From: Pseudoxanthomonas kaohsiungensis
Lineage (GTDB): Bacteria > Pseudomonadota > Gammaproteobacteria > Xanthomonadales > Xanthomonadaceae
Assembly (NCBI RefSeq): GCF_010211765.1
Contig: NZ_PDWO01000001.1
Location: 124,001-188,000 of the forward strand
DNA: 64,000 nt
Direction: 5' to 3'
Positions 57,244 through 64,000 of the stretch are shown here, piece after piece. The translations under genes were made by a program, and so were the position numbers. Under the pieces are notes generated by a model, which was not told where the DNA came from, made no database searches, and was given only the letters and a program-made list of their open reading frames with translations. Each line of letters starts with the position of its first letter. Position 1 is the stretch's first letter.

Positions 57244-57867
57244 CTACTGTCGCTTCAGCCACTCCTGGATGAAGCCGAGCAGATCAGGGTAGTTCAACGT
57301 CTCAATGTCCAAGCCGGCTTCATTACAGATATCTGATAGCTCAGCATCAAATCTCTGATAGGCCTCAAACACCTTCCGCTCGCCCGGTATATTTGTTCGT
57401 TTGGATTCTTGAGATAGCCAGTTTCGGACGACTCTGGTCAAAGTCCGAGGATTTCCGTTGTGGGCGGTTGGATCTTGGCCAGCAATATCCGACAGGCACT
57501 TCTGGGTTGTGTAACGAGTGTGCTCAAGGATGAGGAGCGATCTGGACGCGTACGATCTTCCAGCGAGTTTCTTGCAGCCGATCACCATCCCCAGTTCAAA
57601 TGGCATGTTGAAGCGCGGAAGGTTGTTCACGCTATCGAGTTCAACTGCCGACAAGTCATGAATGCTGTACGACGATTCACGAACAAGTCGTACGATTTTA
57701 TCCAGGCGGACATCACCGCCGTCAGCTGCTTCCAACGCCGTGCGTGGCCTGAATCCACAGGCAACTACGGTAAACAGCATGCACTGAAAAAGCTGTTTGA
57801 AGTCGTCAGAAAAGGGACAATTGATAAAAACGAAATCAGGGTCGACGACCACTTTCGCCCGTGCCAT
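57244..57867 (-). CDS. Nucleoside 2-deoxyribosyltransferase/TIR-like protein, candidate effector
   Basis: This 207-residue protein has an N-terminal strand FVFINCPFSDDFKQLF (12-27), a glycine turn ACGFRPRTALE, YSIHDLSAVELD (67-78), then FNMPFELGMVIG with Glu91. The arrangement, including ELG, parallels the active region of nucleoside deoxyribosyltransferase and TIR-like folds, which cut nucleosides or NAD. The C-terminal half (about 115-205) is helical and unknown. It starts eight bases after the repeat-protein gene. GC and codon use differ from the chromosome. The assignment comes from motif reading; an enzymatic role is inference. Confidence 0.6.
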   Translation of the reverse strand: MARAKVVVDPDFVFINCPFSDDFKQLFQCMLFTVVACGFRPRTALEAADGGDVRLDKIVRLVRESSYSIHDLSAVELDSVNNLPRFNMPFELGMVIGCKKLAGRSYASRSLLILEHTRYTTQKCLSDIAGQDPTAHNGNPRTLTRVVRNWLSQESKRTNIPGERKVFEAYQRFDAELSDICNEAGLDIETLNYPDLLGFIQEWLKRQ

Positions 57868-57875
57868 TGGTGCCC

Positions 57876-58205
57876 CTATTTCTTCTTCGAGGCCACTTTA
57901 CGAACTGCCGACGAGCGCTCAGCCTTGGTCAGCGAGCTGCCATAAATGGGAAACGATTTGACGGGAAAACTCCCTGCTTGCGACAGCACGCTACCGGCCA
58001 AAGATTTGCTCGACTTTGAGCTGCGCTTGTCGTTCATGACTTCCGAGGCCTTGGTGGCCACCTTCGACGACGTCTTCTTGTCGGTACGCGTTTGCGACAG
58101 CGCGCTTCCCGCTAGCGATTTTGCGGTCTTCGTAGCGTAAGGGTCACGCATCACTTTTGACGAATGGCTGGCCAGCTTCTCGCTCGTCTTTTCTTTCTTT
58201 GTCAT
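57876..58205 (-). CDS. Lys/Ser/Ala-rich repeat protein (KSLAGSxLSQ repeats)
   Basis: The 109-residue basic protein has two copies of an about 35-residue unit ending in AKSLAGSALSQ and SKSLAGSVLSQ. Each is preceded by a helix-like SSKVMRDP or ASEVMNDK segment, and a basic tail KKK closes it. ATG 58205 has GAGG about ten bases upstream; ATG 58220 is in frame but lacks one. TATATT at 58230-58235 may be a -10. A one-repeat relative is at 62704-62898. The function is unknown. Confidence 0.7.
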   Translation of the reverse strand: MTKKEKTSEKLASHSSKVMRDPYATKTAKSLAGSALSQTRTDKKTSSKVATKASEVMNDKRSSKSSKSLAGSVLSQAGSFPVKSFPIYGSSLTKAERSSAVRKVASKKK

Positions 58206-58253
58206 CGAAGTTGGCCTCATTTAGAGACAAATATAGCAAATCCGTTCCCACTT

Positions 58254-59339
58254 CTATGGCGACGGATTCTCATCCGAACCCGGATCGATCGTGGATGTTC
58301 GTTGACGCGTCAGGTACTTCTTTAGCACCCAGCCTTCGACATCACGCTCTTCAAGGTGGTTGCGGTACCTGATCTTGATCCAACGACCCTGCTCTCCTGT
58401 GGCTATCACTTCTTGATTGGGGTAGGCCAGATCTAGAGTGAGCCCTTTGCTTATAGCCGATTTCACCCTTACTTCCCTGGGGCCCACCACATAGCGGGCC
58501 TGGGGAATGGGCGAATGATTCGCCAAGGACGCGATCGCAGCAAGCAATTGTTCGTGATACTTCCGCTCTTCTTGAGCGGCACGCGCACTATCAATTTGTT
58601 GTTGGGCTGCTTGCTCACGAGCAAAACGCCCCTGTGCATGTGTTTCGATCATCGTCAGAACGGTCAAAAGTGTGCTCAGCACCCAAAACAGGGCATTCCA
58701 CTGCTCCCAGGTTATCCCTATGGCCCGGATCTGTTGCTTAGTGGCTCCTGTTGGGGGGAGGTTCGCTATGGCGACGTTGACATCTTCCAAGCGACTGCCC
58801 AAGGAGTCCCACTCCGGATCGTCATCGTCCGGTAAGGACTGCAGCATCCTCTGGACATGCTCGACCGTTGCTTCCATCTGGGAGGCCCAGGGAGCAATCT
58901 GTTCAAGTTTCAGCCGTTCTACCAGGTCGAGGAACGGATCAGTGAAGCTTGCAATCTGATCCAACAGCTTGCGGTTCTTCTCGAAAACGTCATTAAACGA
59001 TTCGGTGGCGCGGCGAGCTTCGTCGAGCCACGAGAGTGTTTGGCTTGGATCCCAGTATTTGCTCACCTCAAGCATGCGCGATGAAGAAATAAGATCCCTG
59101 TACCGATCCATGAGATCTTGCTGTGCGCTGGCACGATCCAGGATCGATTGGTATGCGGCCGATGGTTTCAGCAGGCGTTCGCGCCAGCGCTCCTGCTCTT
59201 CGATGAAGGACTGGACAGCACTGTACGAGGCGCCCATGGCGTTCTGGAAAAACTGGTGCTGTCTTGCAATCTGTGTGATGTCGAAGGGCATGGCACGGTC
59301 TGCGTCGCAGCCACGGTAGTCAGGATCGATTGTAGACAT
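58254..59339 (-). CDS. Membrane protein with C-terminal SH3-like domain
   Basis: The 361-residue protein has a long helical N-terminal region (20-195, likely coiled coils), one hydrophobic helix at about 212-231 (NALFWVLSTLLTVLTMI), a charged coiled coil (236-268), and a C-terminal SH3b-like domain (about 280-345, VRVKSAISKGLTLDLAYPNQ and GWVLKKYLTR). There is no signal peptide, so the topology is uncertain. It lies between kfrA and the repeat protein gene, 50 and 48 bases apart. I do not recognise a family. Confidence 0.7.
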   Translation of the reverse strand: MSTIDPDYRGCDADRAMPFDITQIARQHQFFQNAMGASYSAVQSFIEEQERWRERLLKPSAAYQSILDRASAQQDLMDRYRDLISSSRMLEVSKYWDPSQTLSWLDEARRATESFNDVFEKNRKLLDQIASFTDPFLDLVERLKLEQIAPWASQMEATVEHVQRMLQSLPDDDDPEWDSLGSRLEDVNVAIANLPPTGATKQQIRAIGITWEQWNALFWVLSTLLTVLTMIETHAQGRFAREQAAQQQIDSARAAQEERKYHEQLLAAIASLANHSPIPQARYVVGPREVRVKSAISKGLTLDLAYPNQEVIATGEQGRWIKIRYRNHLEERDVEGWVLKKYLTRQRTSTIDPGSDENPSP

Positions 59340-59389
59340 GCCAGAGGCGGTATTGCTGAAAGCCGCCTCCTACGCTCCTTGGCCCGACC

Positions 59390-60424
59390 TTACCTCTTGG
59401 CCTTCTCGCTGGCCGAGACCCCGGCGTCGCTTTGGCGCAGTTGCACCAATAGTTGGTCAATGGCCTGCTGGTGCCCTTGCAGCCGCGAGGCTTGGGCTTC
59501 AGCGGACTCCCGCCGATCACGCTCTCTGGCCAGCTCGGTACGCACCTGTGCCAGCTCAGCCTCCAGGGATTCCAAGGCCTGGTGGTCCTGATTCCAACGA
59601 ACCTGCAGGGCGCGGTGCTCAGATGCGGTCAAGCGCAGTGCATCGAGTTCGGCCTGCTGGGCCTCATGGGCCTGCCGGGTTAGCGACACTTCTCTCTCCA
59701 GTCGGCCATGTCGCTCAAGCCACTGGCCGTTGTCGCGATTGAGCAGGAGCAGCTCTTGATTCTTCGTGGCCAACGTCTCGTTGGCCTGCCGTAGGGCCAG
59801 CTGAAGCTCCTGTAGCTGGTGTTCATGCCGGCGCTGCTCCTGATCGCGCTGTTCCTTCGCCGTGGTGCGGTAGTGCTCCAGCGCTTCGCGGGCATGTGCA
59901 TGCTTCTCTTCCAGAGACTGGGCATGGGCCTCGTGTTCGGCCAGCCGCGTCGTCAGGCCGGCAATGCGTTCGTGAAGCTGGGCAACCTCGGTTGTGCGGG
60001 CGCCGAGCTCGCGGCCAGTAGCCTCGTGAGCCTGACGCTCGGCCTGCAGGGCCGTTTCCGTGCGCTGGAGCTGGTTGCTGAGGGCGGCGGCCTCCTGTCG
60101 GCCTTGCTCGATCGCCTGGTCGCGCTCCTGAACCCGGGCTGTGAAGCGTTGCTGGGCTTCGTCGAGGCGCTCTTCGGCCTCCTCATGCAGGCGCGTGGCC
60201 AAGCGAGTGACCAGGTCCTGCAATGCCTCGCTGACCGCTGCCTTCGCTCCCACCGGACGACCTTCTTCCCCCTCCAGTTCCCGGAGGTAGCGGTGGATGG
60301 TGGTTTTCGAGCCGGTGTTGCCCAGCGCCACACGCACGGCGTCCACAGAAGGGTTCTTGCCCTGCGCCAGCAAGCTGTCGCGAGCACGCTGCACGTCACC
60401 TTTGTACAAGCCTGATCGGGCCAT
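59390..60424 (-). CDS. kfrA: KfrA-type DNA-binding coiled-coil protein
   Basis: KfrA proteins bind their own promoter and act in plasmid stability. The 344-residue protein has the KfrA_N domain (about 5-110: GDVQRARDSLLAQGKNPSVD and GNTGSKTTIHRYLRELEG), then a very long Gln/Glu/Arg-rich coiled coil to about 330. ATG 60424 follows GGAGGG. Near-palindromic operator-like sites lie at 60451-60476. A plasmid-type gene here supports a mobile origin for the region. Confidence 0.9.
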   Translation of the reverse strand: MARSGLYKGDVQRARDSLLAQGKNPSVDAVRVALGNTGSKTTIHRYLRELEGEEGRPVGAKAAVSEALQDLVTRLATRLHEEAEERLDEAQQRFTARVQERDQAIEQGRQEAAALSNQLQRTETALQAERQAHEATGRELGARTTEVAQLHERIAGLTTRLAEHEAHAQSLEEKHAHAREALEHYRTTAKEQRDQEQRRHEHQLQELQLALRQANETLATKNQELLLLNRDNGQWLERHGRLEREVSLTRQAHEAQQAELDALRLTASEHRALQVRWNQDHQALESLEAELAQVRTELARERDRRESAEAQASRLQGHQQAIDQLLVQLRQSDAGVSASEKAKR

Positions 60425-60450
60425 AAGCCAACCCTCCGCGTTATTTCGTA

Positions 60451-60476
60451 ATGTATTACATACCATGTAATTACAT
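60451..60476. promoter_or_regulatory. Two palindromic sites upstream of kfrA (candidate operator)
   Basis: ATGTATTACAT (60451-60461) and the perfect 12-base palindrome ATGTAATTACAT (60465-60476) lie 27-52 bases before the kfrA start. They are likely KfrA autorepression sites, as in IncP plasmids. Confidence 0.6.
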
Positions 60477-60523
60477 GCTAATCAACGAGCGAAGTTCCCT
60501 AGGACTTAGGGCCCATAGTGAGG

Positions 60524-60546
60524 CGGGATAATATTGGATTATCCCG
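60524..60546. repeat. Perfect inverted repeat in the kfrA-higB gap
   Basis: The nine-base arms CGGGATAAT and ATTATCCCG surround ATTGG. It sits midway between the divergent kfrA and higB genes. It may be an operator or part of a recombination site. I found no partner copy in the window. Confidence 0.6.
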
Positions 60547-60643
60547 TGTGATCCCGGTTTTCGGATCGAACCAGGGGTCAACCAGTACGAAATCGAGGAT
60601 CCGGCTTGAGGGAGGCCGTAGCTAGAGCACACGTTGCAAGGAC

Positions 60644-60680
60644 TTGCAACTAAAAGTTGCGCTTATTACACTAAGTGTAA
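60644..60680 (+). promoter_or_regulatory. higBA promoter and operator
   Basis: TTGCAA (60644-60649) and TACACT (60667-60672) are 17 bases apart. The -10 lies inside the near-perfect palindrome TTACACTAAGTGTAA (60666-60680), and the -35 overlaps GCAAC/GTTGC (60646-60660). A repressor bound here would block the polymerase, as usual for toxin-antitoxin operons. Confidence 0.65.
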
Positions 60681-60707
60681 AAGACGCATATCGAGGTTGC
60701 CGACCGC

Positions 60708-61004
60708 ATGGAAGTCAGGTTTGAGGATCCCACTCTGGAACGCTTGGAGGCAGATCCCAACTTCACCAACGGCATGGACGGCGCCTTAGTTAAGGCCTTT
60801 CGCAAGCGCCTACAGTTCATCCGCGCCGCCTCGGACGAGCGCGCCTTTTATGCCATGAAGTCGCTGCACTACGAAAAGCTCCAGGGCGACCGGGCCGGGC
60901 AGCGTTCCATGCGCCTGAACGATCAATGGCGGCTGATTGTCCGCCTCGAAGAAGACGATGCAGGGAAGCAAGTCGTCGTTGTCTCCATTGCCGATTACCA
61001 CTAA
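60708..61004 (+). CDS. higB: HigB/RelE-family mRNA-cleaving toxin
   Basis: The 98-residue protein has the HigB-type RelE fold: KAFRKRLQFIRAASDERAFYAM, LHYEKLQGDRAGQRSMRLND, and QWRLIVRLEED. Ribosome-dependent mRNA cleavage is the known activity. The toxin-first order with a HigA-like antitoxin 18 bases downstream is typical of HigBA. Confidence 0.93.
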   Translation: MEVRFEDPTLERLEADPNFTNGMDGALVKAFRKRLQFIRAASDERAFYAMKSLHYEKLQGDRAGQRSMRLNDQWRLIVRLEEDDAGKQVVVVSIADYH

Positions 61005-61022
61005 CACCCCCGAGGACACGCC

Positions 61023-62138
61023 ATGAACACGTTCGCCGAAATCTTTCCACCGGGCGAATTCCTGCGTGAGGAGCTGGAGGCGCGCAATTGGTCTCAGACC
61101 GAGCTGGCCGAGATCATGGGTCGCCCGGTGCGCCTGATCAACGAGATCATCGCCGGCAAGAAGGCGATCACGCCCGAGACGGCCATCCAGCTGGGTGAGT
61201 CGCTGGGCACCGGTGCGGAGGTGTGGATGAACCTGGAGAGCCAGTACCAGCTCTCCAAGGTTCGCCTGGCTGACAACCTGATCGCCCGCCGTGCCGACCT
61301 GTACAACCGCTTTCCCGTGCGGGAGATGACCAAGCGCGGCTGGATCACCGCCAGTAAGAGCATCGAGGTGCTTGAGCAGCAGTTCTTGGAGTTCTTCGAC
61401 ATCACGCGTCTGGATCAGCCACTCACCTTTTCTCATGCCGCCCGCAAGACGGATGCCGAGGCTGCCCCCACTGCCTTGCAACTGGCTTGGCTGCGCCGGG
61501 CCCGCCAGGTTGCCAGTGAATTGGTCAACGGTGCCTACGACGAGGGGGCATTGCGCTCGGCGCTGCCGCGATTGTCGGCGCTGCGGACGGCTCCGGAGGA
61601 AACCCGGCACGTGGCCCGGATTCTGGACGAGTGCGGGGTGCGCTTCGTGATCGTAGAACCCATTGCCGGCACCAAGATCGACGGCGCCTGTTTCTGGCTG
61701 GCCGAAGACCGGCCGGTGGTGGCCATGACCTTGCGCCTGGATCGGATCGACAACTTCTGGTTCGTACTTCGCCATGAACTGGAGCATGTCCTCCAGCGCC
61801 ACGGTCGCGATCGTGGCTACATCTTGGATCAGGAGATCGACTCCGAACCGAGCGATCAGATCAGCGAGGAAGAAAAGGTCGCCAATAAGGAGGCGGCCCA
61901 GTTCTGCGTCGACCAAACCGAGATGAGTGGTTTCGTGGCTCGGGTCGCCCCGTTCTTCAAGGAGGAGCGTGTCCTGCAGTTCGCTCAGCGCCTGAACATT
62001 CATCCAGGCCTGGTCGTTGGCCAGCTGCAGCGTCGCCTACGCCGGTTCGACTTGTTCCGGAAGCACCAGGTCAAGGTGCGCTCTTTTGTCACCAGCTCAG
62101 CCCGTACCGACGGCTGGGGCGTGGTCCAGACCGACTGA
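61023..62138 (+). CDS. higA: HigA antitoxin fused to ImmA/IrrE metallopeptidase domain
   Basis: The 371-residue protein has an N-terminal XRE/HigA helix-turn-helix (about 10-75: FLREELEARNWSQTELAEIM, AITPETAIQLGESLG) and a C-terminal ImmA/IrrE zinc-protease domain with HELEH at 251-255 and downstream NKEAAQFCVD. Plain HigA proteins are about 100 residues; the fused form is known but less common. The protease part might cleave the HTH half or another repressor under stress, which is inference. Confidence 0.92.
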   Translation: MNTFAEIFPPGEFLREELEARNWSQTELAEIMGRPVRLINEIIAGKKAITPETAIQLGESLGTGAEVWMNLESQYQLSKVRLADNLIARRADLYNRFPVREMTKRGWITASKSIEVLEQQFLEFFDITRLDQPLTFSHAARKTDAEAAPTALQLAWLRRARQVASELVNGAYDEGALRSALPRLSALRTAPEETRHVARILDECGVRFVIVEPIAGTKIDGACFWLAEDRPVVAMTLRLDRIDNFWFVLRHELEHVLQRHGRDRGYILDQEIDSEPSDQISEEEKVANKEAAQFCVDQTEMSGFVARVAPFFKEERVLQFAQRLNIHPGLVVGQLQRRLRRFDLFRKHQVKVRSFVTSSARTDGWGVVQTD

Positions 62139-62151
62139 AGGAGGTACCGCA

Positions 62152-62631
62152 ATGTCCGCTTATACCAATCAGGTGAAAGACTACGTCGAGCGCTACAAGG
62201 CCGAGACGGGCAACGACGGCCTCCTCGACCCCCACGACGTCGCAGCTTGGGCCTTGCACAACGGACTGCATAAGCCCAACCCGAAAACGATCATTGACGC
62301 TATCGCGGCGGACATTGCCCAAGTCTGGCGCGAAGAATATCGAACCGACAAGCACGGGCGCCGGTATCGGGCCAAGCACGCGGCCACCCACAAGAAGGGT
62401 AACAAGACCCTGTCGCTTTGGGCCGACCTGGACGACCCAGAGGCGCCGCACAACCACTTCGTGCGTTCCTTCGCCCAGCGCCGCCAGCAGATCGTCGGAG
62501 ACTGTCTGCAACTGAAGACCGACGTGGATGTCTACAACGACAAGCGCGAGCCGGACGAACCGATCCAGGTCCCGCTCGACTTCACGCTCGACGTGGCCGA
62601 GCTGCAGCAGCCGCTGCGCAAGGTTGCTTGA
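62152..62631 (+). CDS. Hypothetical third gene of the higBA operon
   Basis: This 159-residue soluble protein begins MSAYTNQVKDYVERYKAE and has DPHDVAAWALHNGLHKPNPK, AQVWREEYRTDKHGRRYRAK and FAQRRQQIVGDCLQLKTDVD. It looks DNA- or RNA-associated because of its basic middle, but I do not recognise a family. A very strong AAGGAGGT site precedes the ATG, 13 bases after higA. Confidence 0.75.
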   Translation: MSAYTNQVKDYVERYKAETGNDGLLDPHDVAAWALHNGLHKPNPKTIIDAIAADIAQVWREEYRTDKHGRRYRAKHAATHKKGNKTLSLWADLDDPEAPHNHFVRSFAQRRQQIVGDCLQLKTDVDVYNDKREPDEPIQVPLDFTLDVAELQQPLRKVA

Positions 62632-62703
62632 ACTTCCTCCAGTCGCGCCCCACCGTGGCAGGCGCGATTGGGCTTCCTTAGTCGCCACGGAAAGGAATCG
62701 GTG

Positions 62704-62898
62704 ATGTCCAAGCGCGAACAATCGGGGCCGAAGGTCACCAGGACCGCCTCATCGGTCCTGCGGGATCCGGGCGCCAGCAAAACCGCCAAGTCCCTGGCCG
62801 GCAGTGCCTTGGCCCAGGCAAATACGTCCAAGCAGTCATCGGCTAAGACGGCGACCACTGCGGCCCTCCAAGGGCCTGCCGCTTTTCTCAATAGCTAG
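62704..62898 (+). CDS. Short Lys/Ser/Ala-rich repeat protein, second family member
   Basis: The 64-residue protein has one copy of the unit (TASSVLRDP, then KTAKSLAGSALAQ) and a partial second one (SSAKTATTAA). It is closely related to the two-repeat protein at 57876-58205 although on the other strand and in the other operon. It ends with TAG at 62896-62898, which overlaps the TAG of the convergent transferase gene. Confidence 0.72.
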   Translation: MSKREQSGPKVTRTASSVLRDPGASKTAKSLAGSALAQANTSKQSSAKTATTAALQGPAAFLNS

Positions 62899-64000
62899 TC
62901 TGTCGGCCGCTGTTTTTCCGAAGGGCCAAGTCCGGCGCGCCCGCTTGATGGGGGCCGCTGGCAATCGGCGAACAGATCCTGGTCCCGCTCATATGCGTTC
63001 GTTTGGATCTGCATCAGACCGAGAACGGAATGAAACAAGTTGTCATGGCTGGCATGCATGCGCGAGCGCGCCTCAACGCACGACACGTCGATTCCGTTGC
63101 TCTCCACCATTCCTTCAGACAGCCATGCGGTAAGCGGCACCTTGATCTGGGTATCCGGGGCAATCGCGTAAGGAAGGCCATGCAAGTACACATTGGCTTC
63201 TCCAAGCGATTCACCATGGTCTGAGATATAGATCATGGCAGTATCGTGTGACGCGTCATCAGCCAGCATGCGGATGGCTTGGGCGAGGAAGTCGTCAGTG
63301 GCAAGAATGGCGTTGTCGTAGGCATTAATGATCTCCTGGCGAGAGCAGCTCCCCAAGTCCGCACTACGGCAGTCCGGAACAAAACGGCGGAACTGGTCCG
63401 CGTACCGCTTGAAATAGCTTGGCCCGTGGTTTCCCAGCTGATGGAGGACTACGACCACGTCTCCGGGGTTGTCATCGATGGCGTCATGAAGACCATCCAA
63501 CATGACTGCATCGCGGCATGCCTGCGAGTCGCAATGATCGTCCTTTCGTGGCTCGCGATAGGACTCGAATGCCAATCCATCGCATACACCCTTGCAACCG
63601 GTTTGGTTGTCACGCCATAGCGTCCTCACTCCAGCTCGCTCCAGAACATGGAGCAAGGACTCTGACGAAGTTATCCTGTCTTGGTCGTAGGATCTACGAC
63701 CGAAGGGCGAGAACATGCAGGGGACCGAGACTTCGGTATTCGACCCGCAAGCCGTCACATCCTGGAAGTTAATCACGTCAAGCGACGCGAGTTGAGGGGT
63801 CGTTTGTCGCGCGTAACCGCTCAAGCCCCAGTTCTTTGCCCTCACCGTTTCCCCCACCACGATCACTAGAAGATGAGGCTTGGAACCAGGGGCATGGGCA
63901 ACTTGGGCCGCATCTGGTGCGACCACGTGCAGAGCGTTTTTTTTCGGGCGCCTCTGGCGCTCGATCTCCCTGGCAGTGGAAACGATGTAGTTTCCTGGAG
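62895..64000 (-). CDS. Phosphoethanolamine transferase, EptA/MCR type (5' end outside window)
   Basis: These enzymes transfer phosphoethanolamine to lipid A at the outer face of the inner membrane. The visible 368 codons cover the linker (PGNYIVSTAREI) and the full periplasmic catalytic domain: zinc ligand and nucleophile in VVGETVRAKNWGLSGYARQ, HQLGNHGPSYF, ISDHGESLGE, and LHGLPYAIAP. Paired cysteines for the usual disulfides are present (TACGSNTEVSVPC, TGCKGVC, DCRSADLGSC). The N-terminal membrane helices lie beyond 64000. GTG 63926 is not the start because the frame continues open upstream with family-like sequence. Confidence 0.92.
   Translation of the reverse strand, partial: PGNYIVSTAREIERQRRPKKNALHVVAPDAAQVAHAPGSKPHLLVIVVGETVRAKNWGLSGYARQTTPQLASLDVINFQDVTACGSNTEVSVPCMFSPFGRRSYDQDRITSSESLLHVLERAGVRTLWRDNQTGCKGVCDGLAFESYREPRKDDHCDSQACRDAVMLDGLHDAIDDNPGDVVVVLHQLGNHGPSYFKRYADQFRRFVPDCRSADLGSCSRQEIINAYDNAILATDDFLAQAIRMLADDASHDTAMIYISDHGESLGEANVYLHGLPYAIAPDTQIKVPLTAWLSEGMVESNGIDVSCVEARSRMHASHDNLFHSVLGLMQIQTNAYERDQDLFADCQRPPSSGRAGLGPSEKQRPTD

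Noticed and set aside
60560-60600. tRNA-like 3' fragment as an attachment site
   Set aside because: Only a few bases resemble a T-arm, and no cloverleaf or second copy could be found.
63926-64000. GTG 63926 as start of the phosphoethanolamine transferase
   Set aside because: The frame remains open to the window edge and encodes the expected linker (NYIVSTAREIERQ), so the gene is truncated by the window rather than starting here.

Overview
The window is high-GC DNA from a gammaproteobacterium of the Lysobacteraceae (Xanthomonadaceae), most like Luteimonas, Lysobacter or Pseudoxanthomonas. The evidence is the gene order flgN-flgM-flgA / cheV-flgBCDEFGHIJKL-fliC, a RavS/RavR-like pair beside it, the nudJ-mnmA-hflD and clpS-clpA-infA-aat-trxB-ftsK-lolA-rarA blocks, and GTAGGAGCC-type palindromic repeats. 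I see no tRNA, rRNA, CRISPR array, transposase or integrase.

Layout: (1) 1-15838 is a flagellar structural and chemotaxis cluster. It runs on the minus strand from cheV and flgB to a fliC cut by the window edge, with flgA, flgM and flgN on the plus strand. Two 1-kb gaps (fliC/flgL and flgG/flgF) are filled with structured repeats, and a related palindrome forms the 5' end of flgI. (2) 15930-25960 holds signalling genes: a PAS histidine kinase, a RavS/RavR-like pair whose EAL domain has lost key residues, an intact PAS-GGDEF-EAL protein, and a methyl-accepting chemotaxis protein. (3) 26044-44857 is mostly housekeeping: tRNA thiolation, the N-end rule (clpS, clpA, aat), initiation factor 1, thioredoxin reductase, ftsK, lolA, rarA, crcB, a cardiolipin-synthase-like enzyme and small envelope proteins. 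(4) 45098-56544 is mixed: oxidoreductases, two MscS-type channels, a MASE2 diguanylate cyclase, motAB and ridA. (5) About 56900-62900 is an accessory island with lower GC. On the minus strand it carries kfrA, a membrane SH3-like protein, a Lys/Ser-rich repeat protein, a nucleoside-deoxyribosyltransferase-like protein and a small partner. Divergently it carries higB, a higA-ImmA fusion, an unknown gene and a second short repeat protein. (6) The window ends in a truncated EptA/MCR-type phosphoethanolamine transferase.

How the genes work together: sigma-54 (GG-N10-GC) promoters can be read upstream of flgB, flgG and flgA, and sigma-28 promoters upstream of fliC, flgM, cheV, motA and the chemoreceptor. 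The flagellar hierarchy is therefore visible from sequence alone. FlgM would hold back the sigma-28 genes until export through the finished hook. The c-di-GMP proteins next door plausibly tune motility.

Most unusual points: motB lacks its stop because of an apparent one-base change in a C7 tract; a DUF6491 lipoprotein gene is broken by one in-frame TAA; several genes have a -10 box 5-7 bases before ATG, suggesting leaderless mRNAs; and the island pairs a deoxyribosyltransferase-like candidate effector with a small repeat-protein family that appears in both of its divergent operons.
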